Part shown: piece after piece, positions 1 to 12,027 of the stretch
How the letters are laid out: each line of letters starts with the position of its first letter
Numbering within the stretch: position 1 is the stretch's first letter
Assembly (NCBI GenBank): GCA_020055645.1
Contig: CM034547.1
Location: 6,386,001 to 6,450,000 of the forward strand
Origin: Tomocerus qinae
Lineage: Eukaryota; Arthropoda; Collembola; Entomobryomorpha; Tomoceridae
Direction of reading: 5' to 3'
Length of the DNA: 64,000 nt
Program-made: the position numbers and the translations under genes
Notes under the pieces: generated by a model
The model's database searches: none
Told to the model about the DNA's origin: nothing
Seen by the model: the letters and a program-made list of their open reading frames with translations, nothing else

Positions 1-815
1 CTAAGCTATAGAGAAGAGATAAGGATATCCTTACGTATATCATGTTTATTTACTTATATACACGTTGAAAATATTTATATCGCAACTCGACCTTCCTTTT
101 CGACTTTTTTATTTATCTGCATATTATCCATCACACGCAGAAGTACCAATTGAGTTTAGGTACATGGTACATAGCACTTTGCCTTTTGTATGCCTAACAA
201 GTGCAAGTTCCAAGTTGGAGTCACTCTACGCATTTATGCCTGGCAGTTTATATTTTGTGCTTGCTGTATAGACACATTGACATATTGACTTTGATTTGCC
301 TCTTCATAATATCGACTATTGTAGGTACAGTACAAGTGCACTTTCTTTTATAATAATATTTTGCTTTCGTACTATTGATACCTCAAGGCTATTTGTATTG
401 TAATTTCATTATACAGAATGCGTTTGTGATGAGCTGTCATCTCATGAAATCATTTCCATGACCAGTGAGCCCATTGGAATTCGAAAAGCAAAAAATTGTG
501 CCTACTAAAAACTCACCCAAAAATACTTTTGGAGTTTTTGGTAAGAAGCCTAAAAGGTGTCTTTTGTAAGAAGCTTTTAAAAGTATAATTTATCAATTTA
601 GTATCTGTAACAGTATCTGTAAGAAATTACATGAAGGAGTGTCAAAGATATGATCCAATTCATTTTCATGTTGCGGCGATAATGCATCCATGCCATAAAT
701 TTTAAATCCTATTGTAAATTGCTATGTAATATATTGCTCGTAGGAGAATTAATTTTCAAATTAAATCTTTATTTTTGGAAAATAGACAAGCCTGTACACT
801 GTACAAGCAATAAGA
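1..815. other. Left-edge intergenic region before ACS copy 1
   Basis: I see no exon of the synthetase family and no other supported gene. Short open frames here lack any recognisable motif. The promoter of the first synthetase copy should lie in its right part, but I see no clear core promoter element. Confidence 0.5.
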
Positions 816-3295
816 ATGGATTCAAAAGAGCATACCCTATGCGGCCCAATAGAAGAGACTTTTGAGGAATGGAATACTGTATCTGAATATCTCTTGGCAA
901 GTGCGGAGAAACACGCTCGTAATGGTCATTCCAAATTTGCTGTGAGAAAAATGTAGTTAAAGTAATTTTAAATCATAATGTGTTGAAATAAGAAGTAAAC
1001 AATAATAAAGATTATAAAGGAACACTAACCCAACATTGTATTTAATCAGTTTTGGTTTAATGAAATGTTTATAAATACAATAGAACATCAAAACATTTTT
1101 TCTGTGATATTGTTTTTGATAGATTGATAGCATCACAGGAGAATCTTTCGAGTTTTCAGAGTTTGAAAAGCTTTCGAGGAATGTCGCGAGTGCTCTTTAC
1201 AAACGAGGAGTGAGAAAAGGAGATATAATTGTTTACCTTTGCTTCGATTTGGTGAAACTGCATATATTTTTCACTGGAGTCTGGAGAGCAAATGCTAGCG
1301 TCCGTTCAACCTACGTGGAAGAGTTAGTAGGTAATAAATATAGCAAAATTCTGTTTCATTTATGGGCCATTGGACAAATCAGCCTCTGAACGTTATATTA
1401 TTGTAAACATTGTATTTGCAGATAGCATTACTCAAATTGTGGTGGAGTCAAAATCCAAATGGATTCTATGTGAGTCTAGTGATTTTGAGAAGTGTATTCA
1501 GGTTGCCAAAAATGTGGAATGGCCCGTTGAAGTTATCGCAATGGGGAAGATCCCGGAAGGCTATACTTCCTATTCGCCAGTTTCGTCCATTTATGACTTG
1601 CTTCAAGATGATGGATCAGGTACAATTAAGAAATTGGAGATTTTTTAGCTACTAATCATTAATGATGCCCATTCAACTAACTTTGGATGTTAATATTACG
1701 TATTAGCTTGTCCTGCAATCGAAGTAGGACCAAATGACCCAGCATTGATATTAGCAACAAGTGGAACTACTGGGAGGAGTAAGGGCGCTGTTCACACACA
1801 CAAAGGATTGATTGACACTTGTAGAAAATTGATAGCAATCTCTCCTTTGGTGGATGGGAAGCCTAACTTGTGTATATCCAAAGGAACTCATATCAGTGCA
1901 TCGACTTTTGGACTAATAGCAATGATTACAGGAAGAACCGCACTTTACATGTCAAGGATCACTCTTGATAATATTATTTCTGCTGTGGAGCAATACAAAG
2001 TGCATTTTCACTCTTCAAACTTCTTAAAATTAACAATATATCCCAATTTGCTGAATAATTTAATTTTTTAAACAGCCAGGCTGCATAATTGGATTTCCTA
2101 CATTTCTTTTGGCCCTTGTAAATGATCCAAGACTTCAAAACTTGGATAAATCTTTCGTAGAAACAGTGATGACAACCGGGACGACAATTCATCCTTCTGT
2201 CGAAAAAGAGCTCCGGGAGAAGTTGCCAAACCTCAAAACATTTTGTGTGGTGAGGATTGTTATTATTTTCTATCTAACTTTATAATGGCAATGGCGGGAA
2301 TAAAATTGTCAACCTTTTTCTAGCTTTACGCTCTTACTGAAATTGCGCCAGTAACTGCGACCACCGTTAAACAGTCTGCAGGAGATGTAACAGCAAGGGC
2401 TATTTTCGGTAAATTATTGCTTATTAATGATGAGATAGTAATATTCATGGAATATTTCAAAGATTGTTCTTTCGAAAAGGTACGCCGTCATTTTCGATTG
2501 GGAAGGCAGTTCCAGGAGCAAAGATCCAAGTCAGAGATAGTAGTACTGGAGAAAGTCTTGGTACAAACCAACATGGAGAGATTTGTATAAGAAGCAGTAA
2601 TTTGTTTTCTTTCTACTTGCATCAAGATGAAGTAAGTAAACAATTACTTATTTAGATATTAATTTAATTTCATAAGGCTTCTTACTGTGCCCATTTGTTT
2701 GTTTAGGAGACTAAGAAATCGTTTTCTGAAGATGGATGGTTTTTAACAGGAGATACAGGATACTACGACGAAAATGGATTTGTCTTTCATGTTGGAAGAT
2801 ACAAGGAAATGTTTAAATGTGGTGGAAATCATGTGAGTATATTTATATCAATGCCTCTCCAATATATCAATTGGACATTATTTTTCATCTGATTATTTAA
2901 AATGTGGTCTGCCACTATTACTATTTAGGTTTACCCAGCCCAAATCGATGAAGTAGTAAGTCGTCATCCAGATGTTGCTAATGTATGCACTGTTGGAATT
3001 CCTGACGGAACTGAAAAAATTCCGCGAGCATTTGTTGTCCTTAAACCTGGTTCCAAAGCATCAGCACAAGATATTCTAGAATTTTCAAACGGTAAAAATA
3101 TAATTTTTACCAGAATAAGCTATCAATCATTTTCACTCTATTTATTTGCAGTAATTATTCTTTTTAGACAACTTGCCATCATACAAGCAGCTAACGGGTG
3201 GACTGTACATTGTCCCTGATCTTCCCAAGGGAGCTACCGGCAAAGTTACGAGAAGATTGGTAGAACAACTGTCTATTGACCTTAAATTAAATTAA
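816..3295 (+). CDS. ACS copy 1: ANL acyl-CoA synthetase / luciferase-like enzyme, 550 aa, ten exons
   Basis: Exons by hand: 816-941, 1123-1330, 1422-1619, 1707-1999, 2076-2249, 2324-2408, 2480-2631, 2707-2832, 2929-3091, 3168-3295. They join to 1653 nt with no stop. Every junction is GT-AG, and phases are 0,1,1,0,0,1,0,0,1. Family motifs are intact: P-loop TSGTTGRSKG (about residues 195-204), LYALTE (334-339), the TGD motif (426-428), GRYKEMFK in the hinge region, and the C-terminal PKGATGK with the adenylation lysine at about 534. ANL enzymes form an acyl-adenylate with ATP and usually transfer it to CoA; the substrate is unknown. This is one of the divergent copies, with a longer exon 3 (198 nt). 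The C-terminus ends LKLN, which is not a canonical peroxisomal signal. No AATAAA is obvious close downstream. Confidence 0.9.
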
Positions 3296-4353
3296 GTATT
3301 TTAGTAAGGACAGCTTTCTTGTTTTACTGTATACTATGTTACCCGTTCTACTAGCTACCAATAACTCTAAAATTCATTTATAATGTTTTGGAGCAGCACT
3401 AATGGTAATGTTACAAAAAGTTCGTAATTCTAGCTAAAGCAAAGAATATCTATGTATATGAAATGCCTATTATGTTACTTTTATTTGATTGGATAATAAT
3501 AAATATGTCAAATGGACCAGATCAAATGTTACCAAATCCAGGTTTTAATTGCATTTGGTGTGGTTTTAAGGCCAGAGAATATTTGAATGTAGCAATTCCG
3601 TTGAGTAGAGGTACAGAATTTAATATGGGTCCATTTGCGGTCCATTGTGCTTTAAGGTGCCTTGTTCATAATCCATTTTATCTTTAATCATACAGATATA
3701 GATATAATGAGGAAGATAAGAAAGCCTAGGAATCGGAATTTTTGGCGGTCGTATTTAAGACTTCATTTATTCCGTGCACAAAACGATAAGTGCAAGGGTT
3801 TGCGACTGTACATATTATGGCCTCGGTGATAAGCTAATCTGGGCCCTTATAATTTTTCATACCCAAGGGTCGGAGTGACTGACCACATGGAATATCATTT
3901 TTTGCTGAAGGTGCACGGGGCAAGTGAGAATCCTGTAAACGTAAATAAATGTTTGTATATGTACATGTAGCAGCGTGTATACCAATTACGTACTCACTCA
4001 TACTATGAAAGTGTAGTGTAGGTTTATACTTCAGGCATAAGCAAGTTCCAGACAAGTATATAAAAGCATTAGACAAGTAATACAGGTTTTTATATACCCT
4101 GTGGACCACAGGATCGCCAAATTAAAATTCTACTACCTACCAAGGCACAGCATAGGTTGTTGCAAAACATCATGTATACCTTCCATGATATTGCTCGTGA
4201 TGAAAAGACCCAAATATTTTTATAGCTAACACTGAGTCGAACTGTACCACAAGAAATTAAAAAACTCTACAGAAGTTAAACAGTACTACGTAAGTACACT
4301 AATTAGAATCGTCGACAGAAGCCATCATCTAAATTCTCTGTATAAATATTAAG
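3296..4353. other. Intergenic spacer between ACS copies 1 and 2
   Basis: About 1 kb. A 74-codon open frame begins with ATG at 3463, but it has no motif and no splice context I can use. Another lies on the minus strand. I see no gene, and the promoter of copy 2 is presumably in the right part. Confidence 0.45.
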
Positions 4354-7300
4354 ATGACATCCTATACAATTAAGGATTGTACTTTGACATGCAATCCGGT
4401 TGGAGTTGAAGAGACATATGATAAAACCGCATCAGAATATTTACAGGCAAAATGTGCTCAGCACATTGAAAATGGGAAAACTACTTGGACAGTAAGTTAC
4501 CAAATATTTCATAGCTAAATGCACAACTTTGGTATTGACAATTCAAACATCACAAATTTTGCTTAACTTAAGATGTGATTTTTGAAGATAGATTCCATAA
4601 CTGAAGAGTCGTACACATACTCACAATTTGAAGAATTGAGTAGAAATGTCGCAAGTGCGTTTTACAAACGAGGAATGAGAAAAGGAGATATTGTAATTTA
4701 TATGTGCTATGACATAGTAAAACTGCATATATTCTTCAATGGAGTTTGGAGAGCTAACGGAATACCCCACTCTCTCTATCCAGAAGAACTTGAGGGTAAA
4801 CGAACGATAGTTCCATTTCATTTTCGATAGATAAATTAAATAAAGAAAACATCATATATATAAACCAATAAAATAATAAACTGAATAGATTCGATACTTC
4901 GGACCGTGTTGAAAACAGAGGCGAAGTGGATCTATTGTGATCCTGACGAGGCCCCATTCTGCCTGGCTGTGGCAAAGAAAGTGAATTGGCCTTTGGAGGT
5001 AATCGTTACTAAATGTGAGGCTCCTGAGGGTTGTACATCAATCTATGAATTTTTACAAGATGATGGTTCAGGTAAGAATGTTATATAATATCAGGAATGA
5101 ATTTTTTGCTATTTATAATATTAAAACTTAGTATGTCACATTTTTATTATAGAATTTGATAAATATTTTATCTTTGAACAGAATGCCCTTGTTTGGAGAC
5201 AACCAAAGAGGATCCAGCATTGATATTGTGTACAAGTGGAACCACGGGCCCCAGTAAAGGAGCCGTTCACTCGCACGGAAGTCTAGTGCGATTTTGGCAG
5301 ATTGCTACATTCCAATATGACTTCTCTCCTGAAAAGATGTTATTTATTTGTAAAGGAACACATTTGAGCGGGTCGTTGATGGTGCTCTTTGCTTTTGTAG
5401 AGGGAAAAACATCCATAATCGTACCAAGAATTACACTGGAAAATGTTTTCCATGCTTTTGATAAGTACAAAGTAAGTAAATAGTAAATACTGATACTTGG
5501 ATTTATTCAGATACTTAAAAAGCCTAATCAAATTGACGATCATTAATACGCAATCAGAAATGCTACTGCTACATTACACTTGATGTGTATGCTTTTAAAT
5601 CTGCAGCCGGGATTTCTTTGTGCATTCCCCTCATTGATCATTTCCATTACAACTGACAGTCGCACAAAAACTATGGACAAATCTTGCGTCAAGTATATTA
5701 TGTCAGGTGGAACTAACCTGAAGTCGACATTTGAAAAGGATCTGAAAAAAGCGTTTATCAACCTTAAATACTTTAAAACGGTAATATGTCTGGTCCAGTG
5801 TACAAAATACCACTTACCAATGGTAAGTGGTTTTTAATGGTATTTAACGTTAAATACCACTACCTAAAAAGTAGTGGTAAGTGGTATAAATGGTAAAAAT
5901 AGTAAAAAATAGTTTCATTTAAATTTCGTGTTTGAATTTTGAATAAAATTCGGTGCCAAAGTATGAAATACCTTAGCAGATGATCATTGTTGTCACAAAT
6001 TGATAAGTGTTCATCAATCAGAGTAGGATTCAACTAATGAGGGTGCTAACAACCCTTGCCGATTGAGAAATTAATTGTAATTAAATTAGCATCAATTTTA
6101 AATGGGCGATACCAAATACAATCTTTCTTTCTTCATTCTTTTTATAACTTTTGGTGTACAATCAAATAAATATGATTAATTTAATTGATTAAGGGGCTAA
6201 TTGGAAACATTTCATACAAAATAATGTTTTAAAATTAATATTATAGGAAGTCTAGTTTATCCGTACTCAGCTGTCTAATCAATCGCTAAAATTTACCATT
6301 TTTACCATTAAATGCATTTTTACCATTAAGTGCATTTTTACCACTGTGATGGTAAAAAAGGCTAAAAAGTGGTAAATTTGTACACTGGTCTGGTCACATA
6401 TTTGACTAAACGATCCACTTTCGAATTGTATTTATTTGCAATTTTAGATATACGGTTTAACCGAAAGTGCACCAATAGTTGCATCATCATACAAACCGGA
6501 TGCCCTATCTTCCCACAAACAACATGAGGGTAATAACTAACATATCGATTTGACAGAAAGCAAAATAAAATGAATTTCACGAGAATTCAAAAATAATTAA
6601 TTGTAAAACGGAATAGGTATACCAGACGGAACAATAGGCAAGGTTTGTTGCTCTGTGTCTATTCAAATACGAGATGAAAATGGAGCTAAATGTTTGGGGC
6701 CTAATGAGGAAGGAGAAATTTGTGTCAAAAATTCAATGATGTTTTCATACTACTATAAACAGGAGGAGGTTAGCATTACAAATTAAACCAGTAAGATTTA
6801 TCCTTGTAAAATTCGTTCTCAGCTGATTTGTATTATACTCTGTTAAAACGACAACAAAACTGAATATCTATTTTTGTAGGAAACACGTAAAGCATTTACT
6901 AGTGATGGTTGGCTTCGTACGGGCGATATTGGTTATTATGATGAAAATGGATTTATATACTTTTCTGGTCGGCAAAAGGAGATGTTCAAGTGTTCTGGAA
7001 ATCACGTTAGCCATAGATATCAACAAATCATTAATCTGTCAATATTCGTGCCCAAAACGCTAATAATTATAATGACGTTACAACTTGTTTTAAAGGTTTA
7101 TCCTGCCCACATAGACGAAGTCATCAGCCAACATCCTGCCGTTGCTGATGTTTGCACTGTTGGAGTGGACGATCCTGAGGGAGAGAAAATGCCTAGGGCA
7201 TTTGTCGTATTGAAGCCAGGATGTACAGCCACTGCAGATGAAATAAAAGAATTTGCACACAGTAATTATTGCAATTTTAATCAATAGCTTCTTCCTAAAA

Positions 7301-7451
7301 CATCTGATTGCATTTTCTTCGTAATGATTTAGGGCTGCTGCCGACCTACAAACATTTGCGTGGTGGAGTTTACATTGTCGCGAGTTTGCCAAAGGTTTCC
7401 AGTGGAAAAGTTACACGTTATCTTGTTTCCCAACTCCCAATTCCAGAGTAA
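4354..7451 (+). CDS. ACS copy 2: ANL acyl-CoA synthetase / luciferase-like enzyme, 545 aa, ten exons
   Basis: Exons: 4354-4491, 4588-4795, 4889-5071, 5182-5471, 5607-5780, 6448-6529, 6617-6768, 6880-7005, 7096-7261, 7333-7451. They sum to 1638 nt in one open frame. Motifs: TSGTTGPSKG (about 194-203), IYGLTE (332-337), RTGD ending near 425, GRQKEMFK, and LPKVSSGK with its lysine at about 532. It groups with copies 3 and 4 by the exon-4 start (LETTK.DPA) and by the -PE C-terminus. Intron 5 (5781-6447) is far longer than in its relatives because it holds a complete MITE at 5796-6387. The donors of introns 7 and 8 are weaker (GTTAGC). An AATAAA lies about 45 nt after the stop. Role: ATP-dependent carboxylate activation; substrate unknown. 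Confidence 0.92.
5796..6387. mobile_element. Non-autonomous hAT-type MITE (592 bp) in intron 5 of ACS copy 2
   Basis: The element begins CAGTGTACAAA and ends with its reverse complement TTTGTACACTG. Imperfect inverted similarity extends to about 20 bp (TACCACTT on both ends). It is flanked by a perfect 8-bp duplication, GTCTGGTC, at 5788-5795 and 6388-6395. CAG-type termini with 8-bp target duplications are characteristic of the hAT superfamily. The subterminal regions carry many copies of TTTACCATT / GGTAAGTGG-like words, as expected for transposase-binding repeats. It has no transposase-length frame, so it would depend on an autonomous relative elsewhere. Confidence 0.88.
5838..5859. repeat. 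Perfect 22-bp palindrome inside the MITE
   Basis: A perfect self-complementary run centred on AACGTT with arms GGTATTTAA / TTAAATACC. It lies next to the left subterminal repeats of the element and could form a hairpin in single strands. Confidence 0.8.
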
Positions 7452-8225
7452 AATCTTGGCATTTTATATGATTGTCTTGATCCCCTTCTTTGGAAATAAA
7501 ACATGTTCTTGAATTATGTTATAATAATGATAAATATACCAATTTGTCTATTTTTATAATCGATTTATCATTAGAGGTCTTATATAGGCATCAGTAGTAT
7601 TATTATCACTTATCTTGATCAAAAATTAGAATAGGGACAGAAACACGAGTACAACTTATAACTCATGAAAATAGGATATGTCAGTAGTTGTTTAATTGCA
7701 TGATATCAACTATGGCCATGGCCATGAGGATAATAGAAAAGTGATAATCAAGTAATAAATAAAAAGATTATACAAAAAGGGACGAAAGTTTATAAGCATT
7801 TAATCTACTTATATCTTCATCAAACGTTTACTACATGTTACACATATACTGAAGGTCTATACTGAACCACATTTCGAGATTATGACTCAGCAATATCTTG
7901 ACAGGAGATATTATTATCAAAACATACATAGTTTGTATATTTAATACTAAAGAAACTACTGAAAGAAGTATAAACAACAGGTTACTGCAAATAGGACAAC
8001 CTAACTTTATATTATCATGATCCTTCCTCCCAACTCCCAACCAATAACATGCAATGACTGGAAAGTTATAAAATACAGATAACACGATACATCTACATCA
8101 TGAAACAAGTATTTATTTACGCACGAATGTTGTCCAGATCTTCCATGATGATCTAAGTAATAATTACACGTGAATATTTTGAATTCAGTTTTTTCTGCTG
8201 CTGCACGTAATTCGTTACTGCTATA
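7452..8225. other. Intergenic spacer between ACS copies 2 and 3
   Basis: It contains the AATAAA signal of copy 2 (near 7495). I see no supported gene; the 84-codon minus-strand frame at 7831-8085 has no recognisable feature. Confidence 0.45.
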
Positions 8226-11063
8226 ATGTCGACATCATTTTCAATAGAAGATTACACCTTGCGTTGCAACCAAGTAGGAATTGAAAGTCAATACGACAAA
8301 TCCGCCTCTGAATATTTACTGGAGAAATGCCGGCAGCATGTTCAAAATGGGAAAACTACTTGGACAGTAAGTTTCAATTATATTTTTGGGGAAAGCTATT
8401 TATTATGCTAGTTAAAATCGGTTTTTACTTTTTGGCTCACCTGAGTAAGGCATCTTTGATTGCATAAGTGAATAAAAACTTATTTCATCAGATATTATCA
8501 AGGGAGCTCTTTTACAGCAACATGCACATATAATATATCTGTTGCCTGTACTAAATTGAATCCCCTAAAAATTTGTAATTTTCATAGATAGATGCAATTA
8601 CTGGAGAATCCTTCACTTTCTCACAATTTGACGAATTGAGCAGAAACATCGCAAGTGCATTTTACAAACGGGGAATGAGAAAAGGAGATATAGTTGTCTA
8701 TATGTGCTATGACTTAGTGAAAGTGCATACATTCTTCAACGGAATTTGGAGAGCTAATGGAATACCCCGCTCTCTGTATCCAGAAGAACTCGAAGGTAAA
8801 TGAAATATAATTTTAGACAAAAATTACATATTTTTTTGGATTTTACAGATGCCTTAGAAAAGCTTCAATTTATAATTTTAAAAGTATACAATAGACACAC
8901 TTTCACACACTCTTTTGTATGAAATAGACTCAATCTTACGGACTGTCACGGAGTCAGAGGCTAAATGGATTTATTGTGGAAAAGATGAAGCTCCGTTGTG
9001 TCTATCGGTGGCCAAAAAAGTAAATTGGCCTTTGGAAGTCATCGTTAGTGAGCGTGAGGTTGTGGAGGGATGCACTTCTATTTATGAATTTTTAGAAGAT
9101 GATGGCTCAGGTAATTCGATACCTAATGATTTACACCTTCTATAAACTCTGCCACACCGTTTAAAATGCCCTACAAGTCAAAATTCGTTACTATTTGTCA
9201 AAAATGCCATTGTCAATGTATATAAATTGTTAGTTTGCATTAATTTTAACTTTTAGAACTTTTTAACATAAAAACTTTTAACTATCTGTGTAAAACTCAC
9301 ATACAGAGTGTCCAGCATTGGAGACAACTAAAGATGATCCAGCAATTATATTGTGCACAAGTGGAACCACCGGTCGTAGTAAAGGAGCTGTCCACTCTCA
9401 TAAAAGTGTCGTCAGGCACTGGCAGGCTATAGATTGTGTATACCCTTTATCAGAAAAGGTTTTATTCCTTACTAAAGCAGCTCATACCAGCGGCTCGTTG
9501 ATGGCACTTTCAACCCTATGTCAAGGAAAAACAATTATTACCGTGTCGAGGTTAACATTGGAAAATATTTTCCCAGCTTTTGACAAATACAAGGTATTAT
9601 GTCACTAAATCTGTCAGAAATTCCTTAAATTGCATCCCTTAAAAAGCCGCCACAAAAAGAACATGCTAATCGAAAGTATCTCTTTATATTGTTATTTAGC
9701 CTGGATTTATTTTTGGTTTTCCAAATTATATAATTTCTCTTTCAACCGACATTCGGACAAAGGATATGGACAAATCTTGCGTCGAGTATATCTTGTCAGG
9801 AGGGACTAATCTGAAATCGACATTTGAGACGGATTTAAAAAAGGAATTTGTCAACCTCAAATATCTTATAAATGTAACATGATCACCAAATCGTAAATCA
9901 AAAAATGTGCATTTAAAATTATGGTTATTTAAATTAATTTAATTGCTTCAAACAGATGTATGGATTGACTGAAAGCCTTCCCCTAATTGCAACAACTTAC
10001 AAACCAAATTCTATGTCATCTCACGCCGTGATTGATGGTAATTTATTCATATTTATAATTAGGTATAAAATAGCAAATTAATGCATTCATCATCACTTAC
10101 CTAGTCCAAAATTGTATTTTAAAAAGTTTATAAATATTTTCCTTACATTGTTTGTTTAGGTCTGCCATTCGGATCAATGGGTAAAGTTACCGGCACTGCG
10201 TCCATTCAAATACGGGATGAATCAGGGACAAAATGTCTGGGACCTAATGAGGAGGGGGAAATCTGTGCCAAAAATTCCATGATGTTTTCGGACTATTACA
10301 AACAACAAGAGGTCATAGCACCTTGAAAACTATATTATTATTTGTGGAAACAATATGGCTATTGTATATGTTCCTGTTGACTATATGTATCCATTCTAAC
10401 CAGATCCGCAATTCGTTAAAGCTTGTGCATATTTTCACAGGAATCACAAAAAGCATTTACTAAAGATGGATGGTTTCGGACAGGAGATTTTGGTTATTAC
10501 GATGAAAATGGCTTTTTATATTTCTTGGGGCGACAAAAGGAAATGTTCAAGAGTTACAGCAATCACGTTAGTCACAATGAGTCAATAAATATCTCAGTCC
10601 AACTTAGTAAAGTGCCTTGTTTCGGTAAATTCAATATTTTTGAACTGAATTAACGATGATTGCATTGATATTTTTGTTGTATACAGGTTTACCCTGCTCA
10701 AATCGACGAAGTAATTAGCAAACACTCTGCGGTTGCTGATGTTTGCACAATTGGCGTTGACGACCCAGCAGGAGAGAAAATGCCAAGGGCATTCGTCGTT
10801 TTGAAGCCAGGAAGCATTAGTACAGCAGATGAAATTAAGGAATTCGCTCACAGTAATAATATATAGAAAATCTTTATCAGATTTAATGTCCTGAATATTT
10901 GTACAGACATGGGAATTAATAAATAACTTCAATTTCAATTTCAGCCATGCTACCCACTTACAAATATCTGCGTGGCGGCGTTTACTTTGTGGAGAAGCTG
11001 CCGAAAGGCTCTAGTGGAAAAATAACTCGACTTCTTGTTTCTAAACTGGTAGTTCCAGAATAA
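8226..11063 (+). CDS. ACS copy 3: ANL acyl-CoA synthetase / luciferase-like enzyme, 545 aa, ten exons
   Basis: Exons: 8226-8366, 8588-8795, 8928-9110, 9307-9593, 9700-9873, 9956-10037, 10160-10311, 10441-10566, 10687-10852, 10945-11063. They total 1638 nt without a stop. Motifs: TSGTTGRSKG (about 195-204), MYGLTE at the start of exon 6, FRTGD in exon 8, GRQKEMFK, and LPKGSSGK near the C-terminus. It is closest to copy 4, with many identical codons and conserved flanking intron sequence. The donors of introns 7 (GTCATA) and 8 (GTTAGT) are weaker than consensus, but their positions match every other copy. An AATAAA occurs at 11305-11310. It should be an active ATP-dependent carboxylate-activating enzyme; substrate unknown. 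Confidence 0.92.
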
Positions 11064-12027
11064 TGTTTTTCTCCTGTTGCTTTATTGGCAGGTTTTTAAA
11101 CAAACTTCAACTTCGTCATCCTATTTAATTTTTTTCTTTTTGTGGGCTAGCCATTTTATACAAAATTATTGCTTACTTAATGTCATTTACTTACACAATG
11201 CTGATTATTGATGGGCGTGCAATTACGCAACAAAAATATTCTTATTTTCTTTTTTACCATTCTCTTCGTCTTGTCTTAAAACTGGTTCTTGTAAGTTTTT
11301 TTATAATAAATATTTCACGGAATAGGAAAATCCCAGAATAAATTAATAAACTGATAAAATTCGATACGTGTCTCAAGTATTCATTCTTTCAAGACGTGCT
11401 ATTTCCTTAGCTTTGGTATAATAGTTAAGATTTATAGTTTTGTGGTAAAGAAATATTTAACCATTTACAAAAAGTAGTATAACAGGTTACTACAAATGCA
11501 ACATTTAACTGCAAACTATATATTATGCATCTGTAGTGTAACAAATATATCATACTCCTTTCCTCCCAATAATCTCAACAGAACTCCCAACCAACCGAAA
11601 CAATTATTGAACTAGGCCCCCAGTACTATTGCTGAATTTCAAAATGATTATGCATATTAACATTGTTTAATTTCGAAATAAGCTAATGTTTACCCGATTA
11701 CCCGTATTGGACTTCCTTGTTTTATGCTTTGTATACGCGCATGTGCATTGCAACAAAAAGCTACATTGTCTATGGAATAGATAGATAGATAGATAGAGAC
11801 ATGCGACATATTAATAAATAATTTTATTATATAGAGATTATTACGATGATAAAAAAACTGAACACTATAGTGGCGAAACAAGCACTTACCAAGGTATAAA
11901 TTGTAAGGAATGTCCTTGCTGGTGAATATACTCATTGTAGTTGTAGTACAAATTAAATATTAAATTGCCATTGTAAAATCAGTTTAACAAATGTTTTACA
12001 TGTGATTTGTAAGTTATTAATTTTATA
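11064..12027. other. Intergenic spacer between ACS copies 3 and 4
   Basis: Holds the copy 3 polyadenylation signal (11305-11310) and a short tetranucleotide repeat. I see no supported gene. The 81-codon minus-strand frame at 11690-11935 overlaps the simple repeat and has no domain. Confidence 0.45.
11777..11797. repeat. Short (ATAG)n microsatellite
   Basis: About five tandem ATAG units, read directly, in the spacer upstream of ACS copy 4. Confidence 0.8.

Noticed and set aside
3463-3687. 74-codon frame between ACS copies 1 and 2
   Set aside because: It does start with ATG, but shows no motif and no similarity to anything else in the window.
4341-4348. TATAAATA just before ACS copy 2
   Set aside because: Only about 6 bp separate its end from the start codon, too close to place a transcription start, so it is not called as a TATA box.
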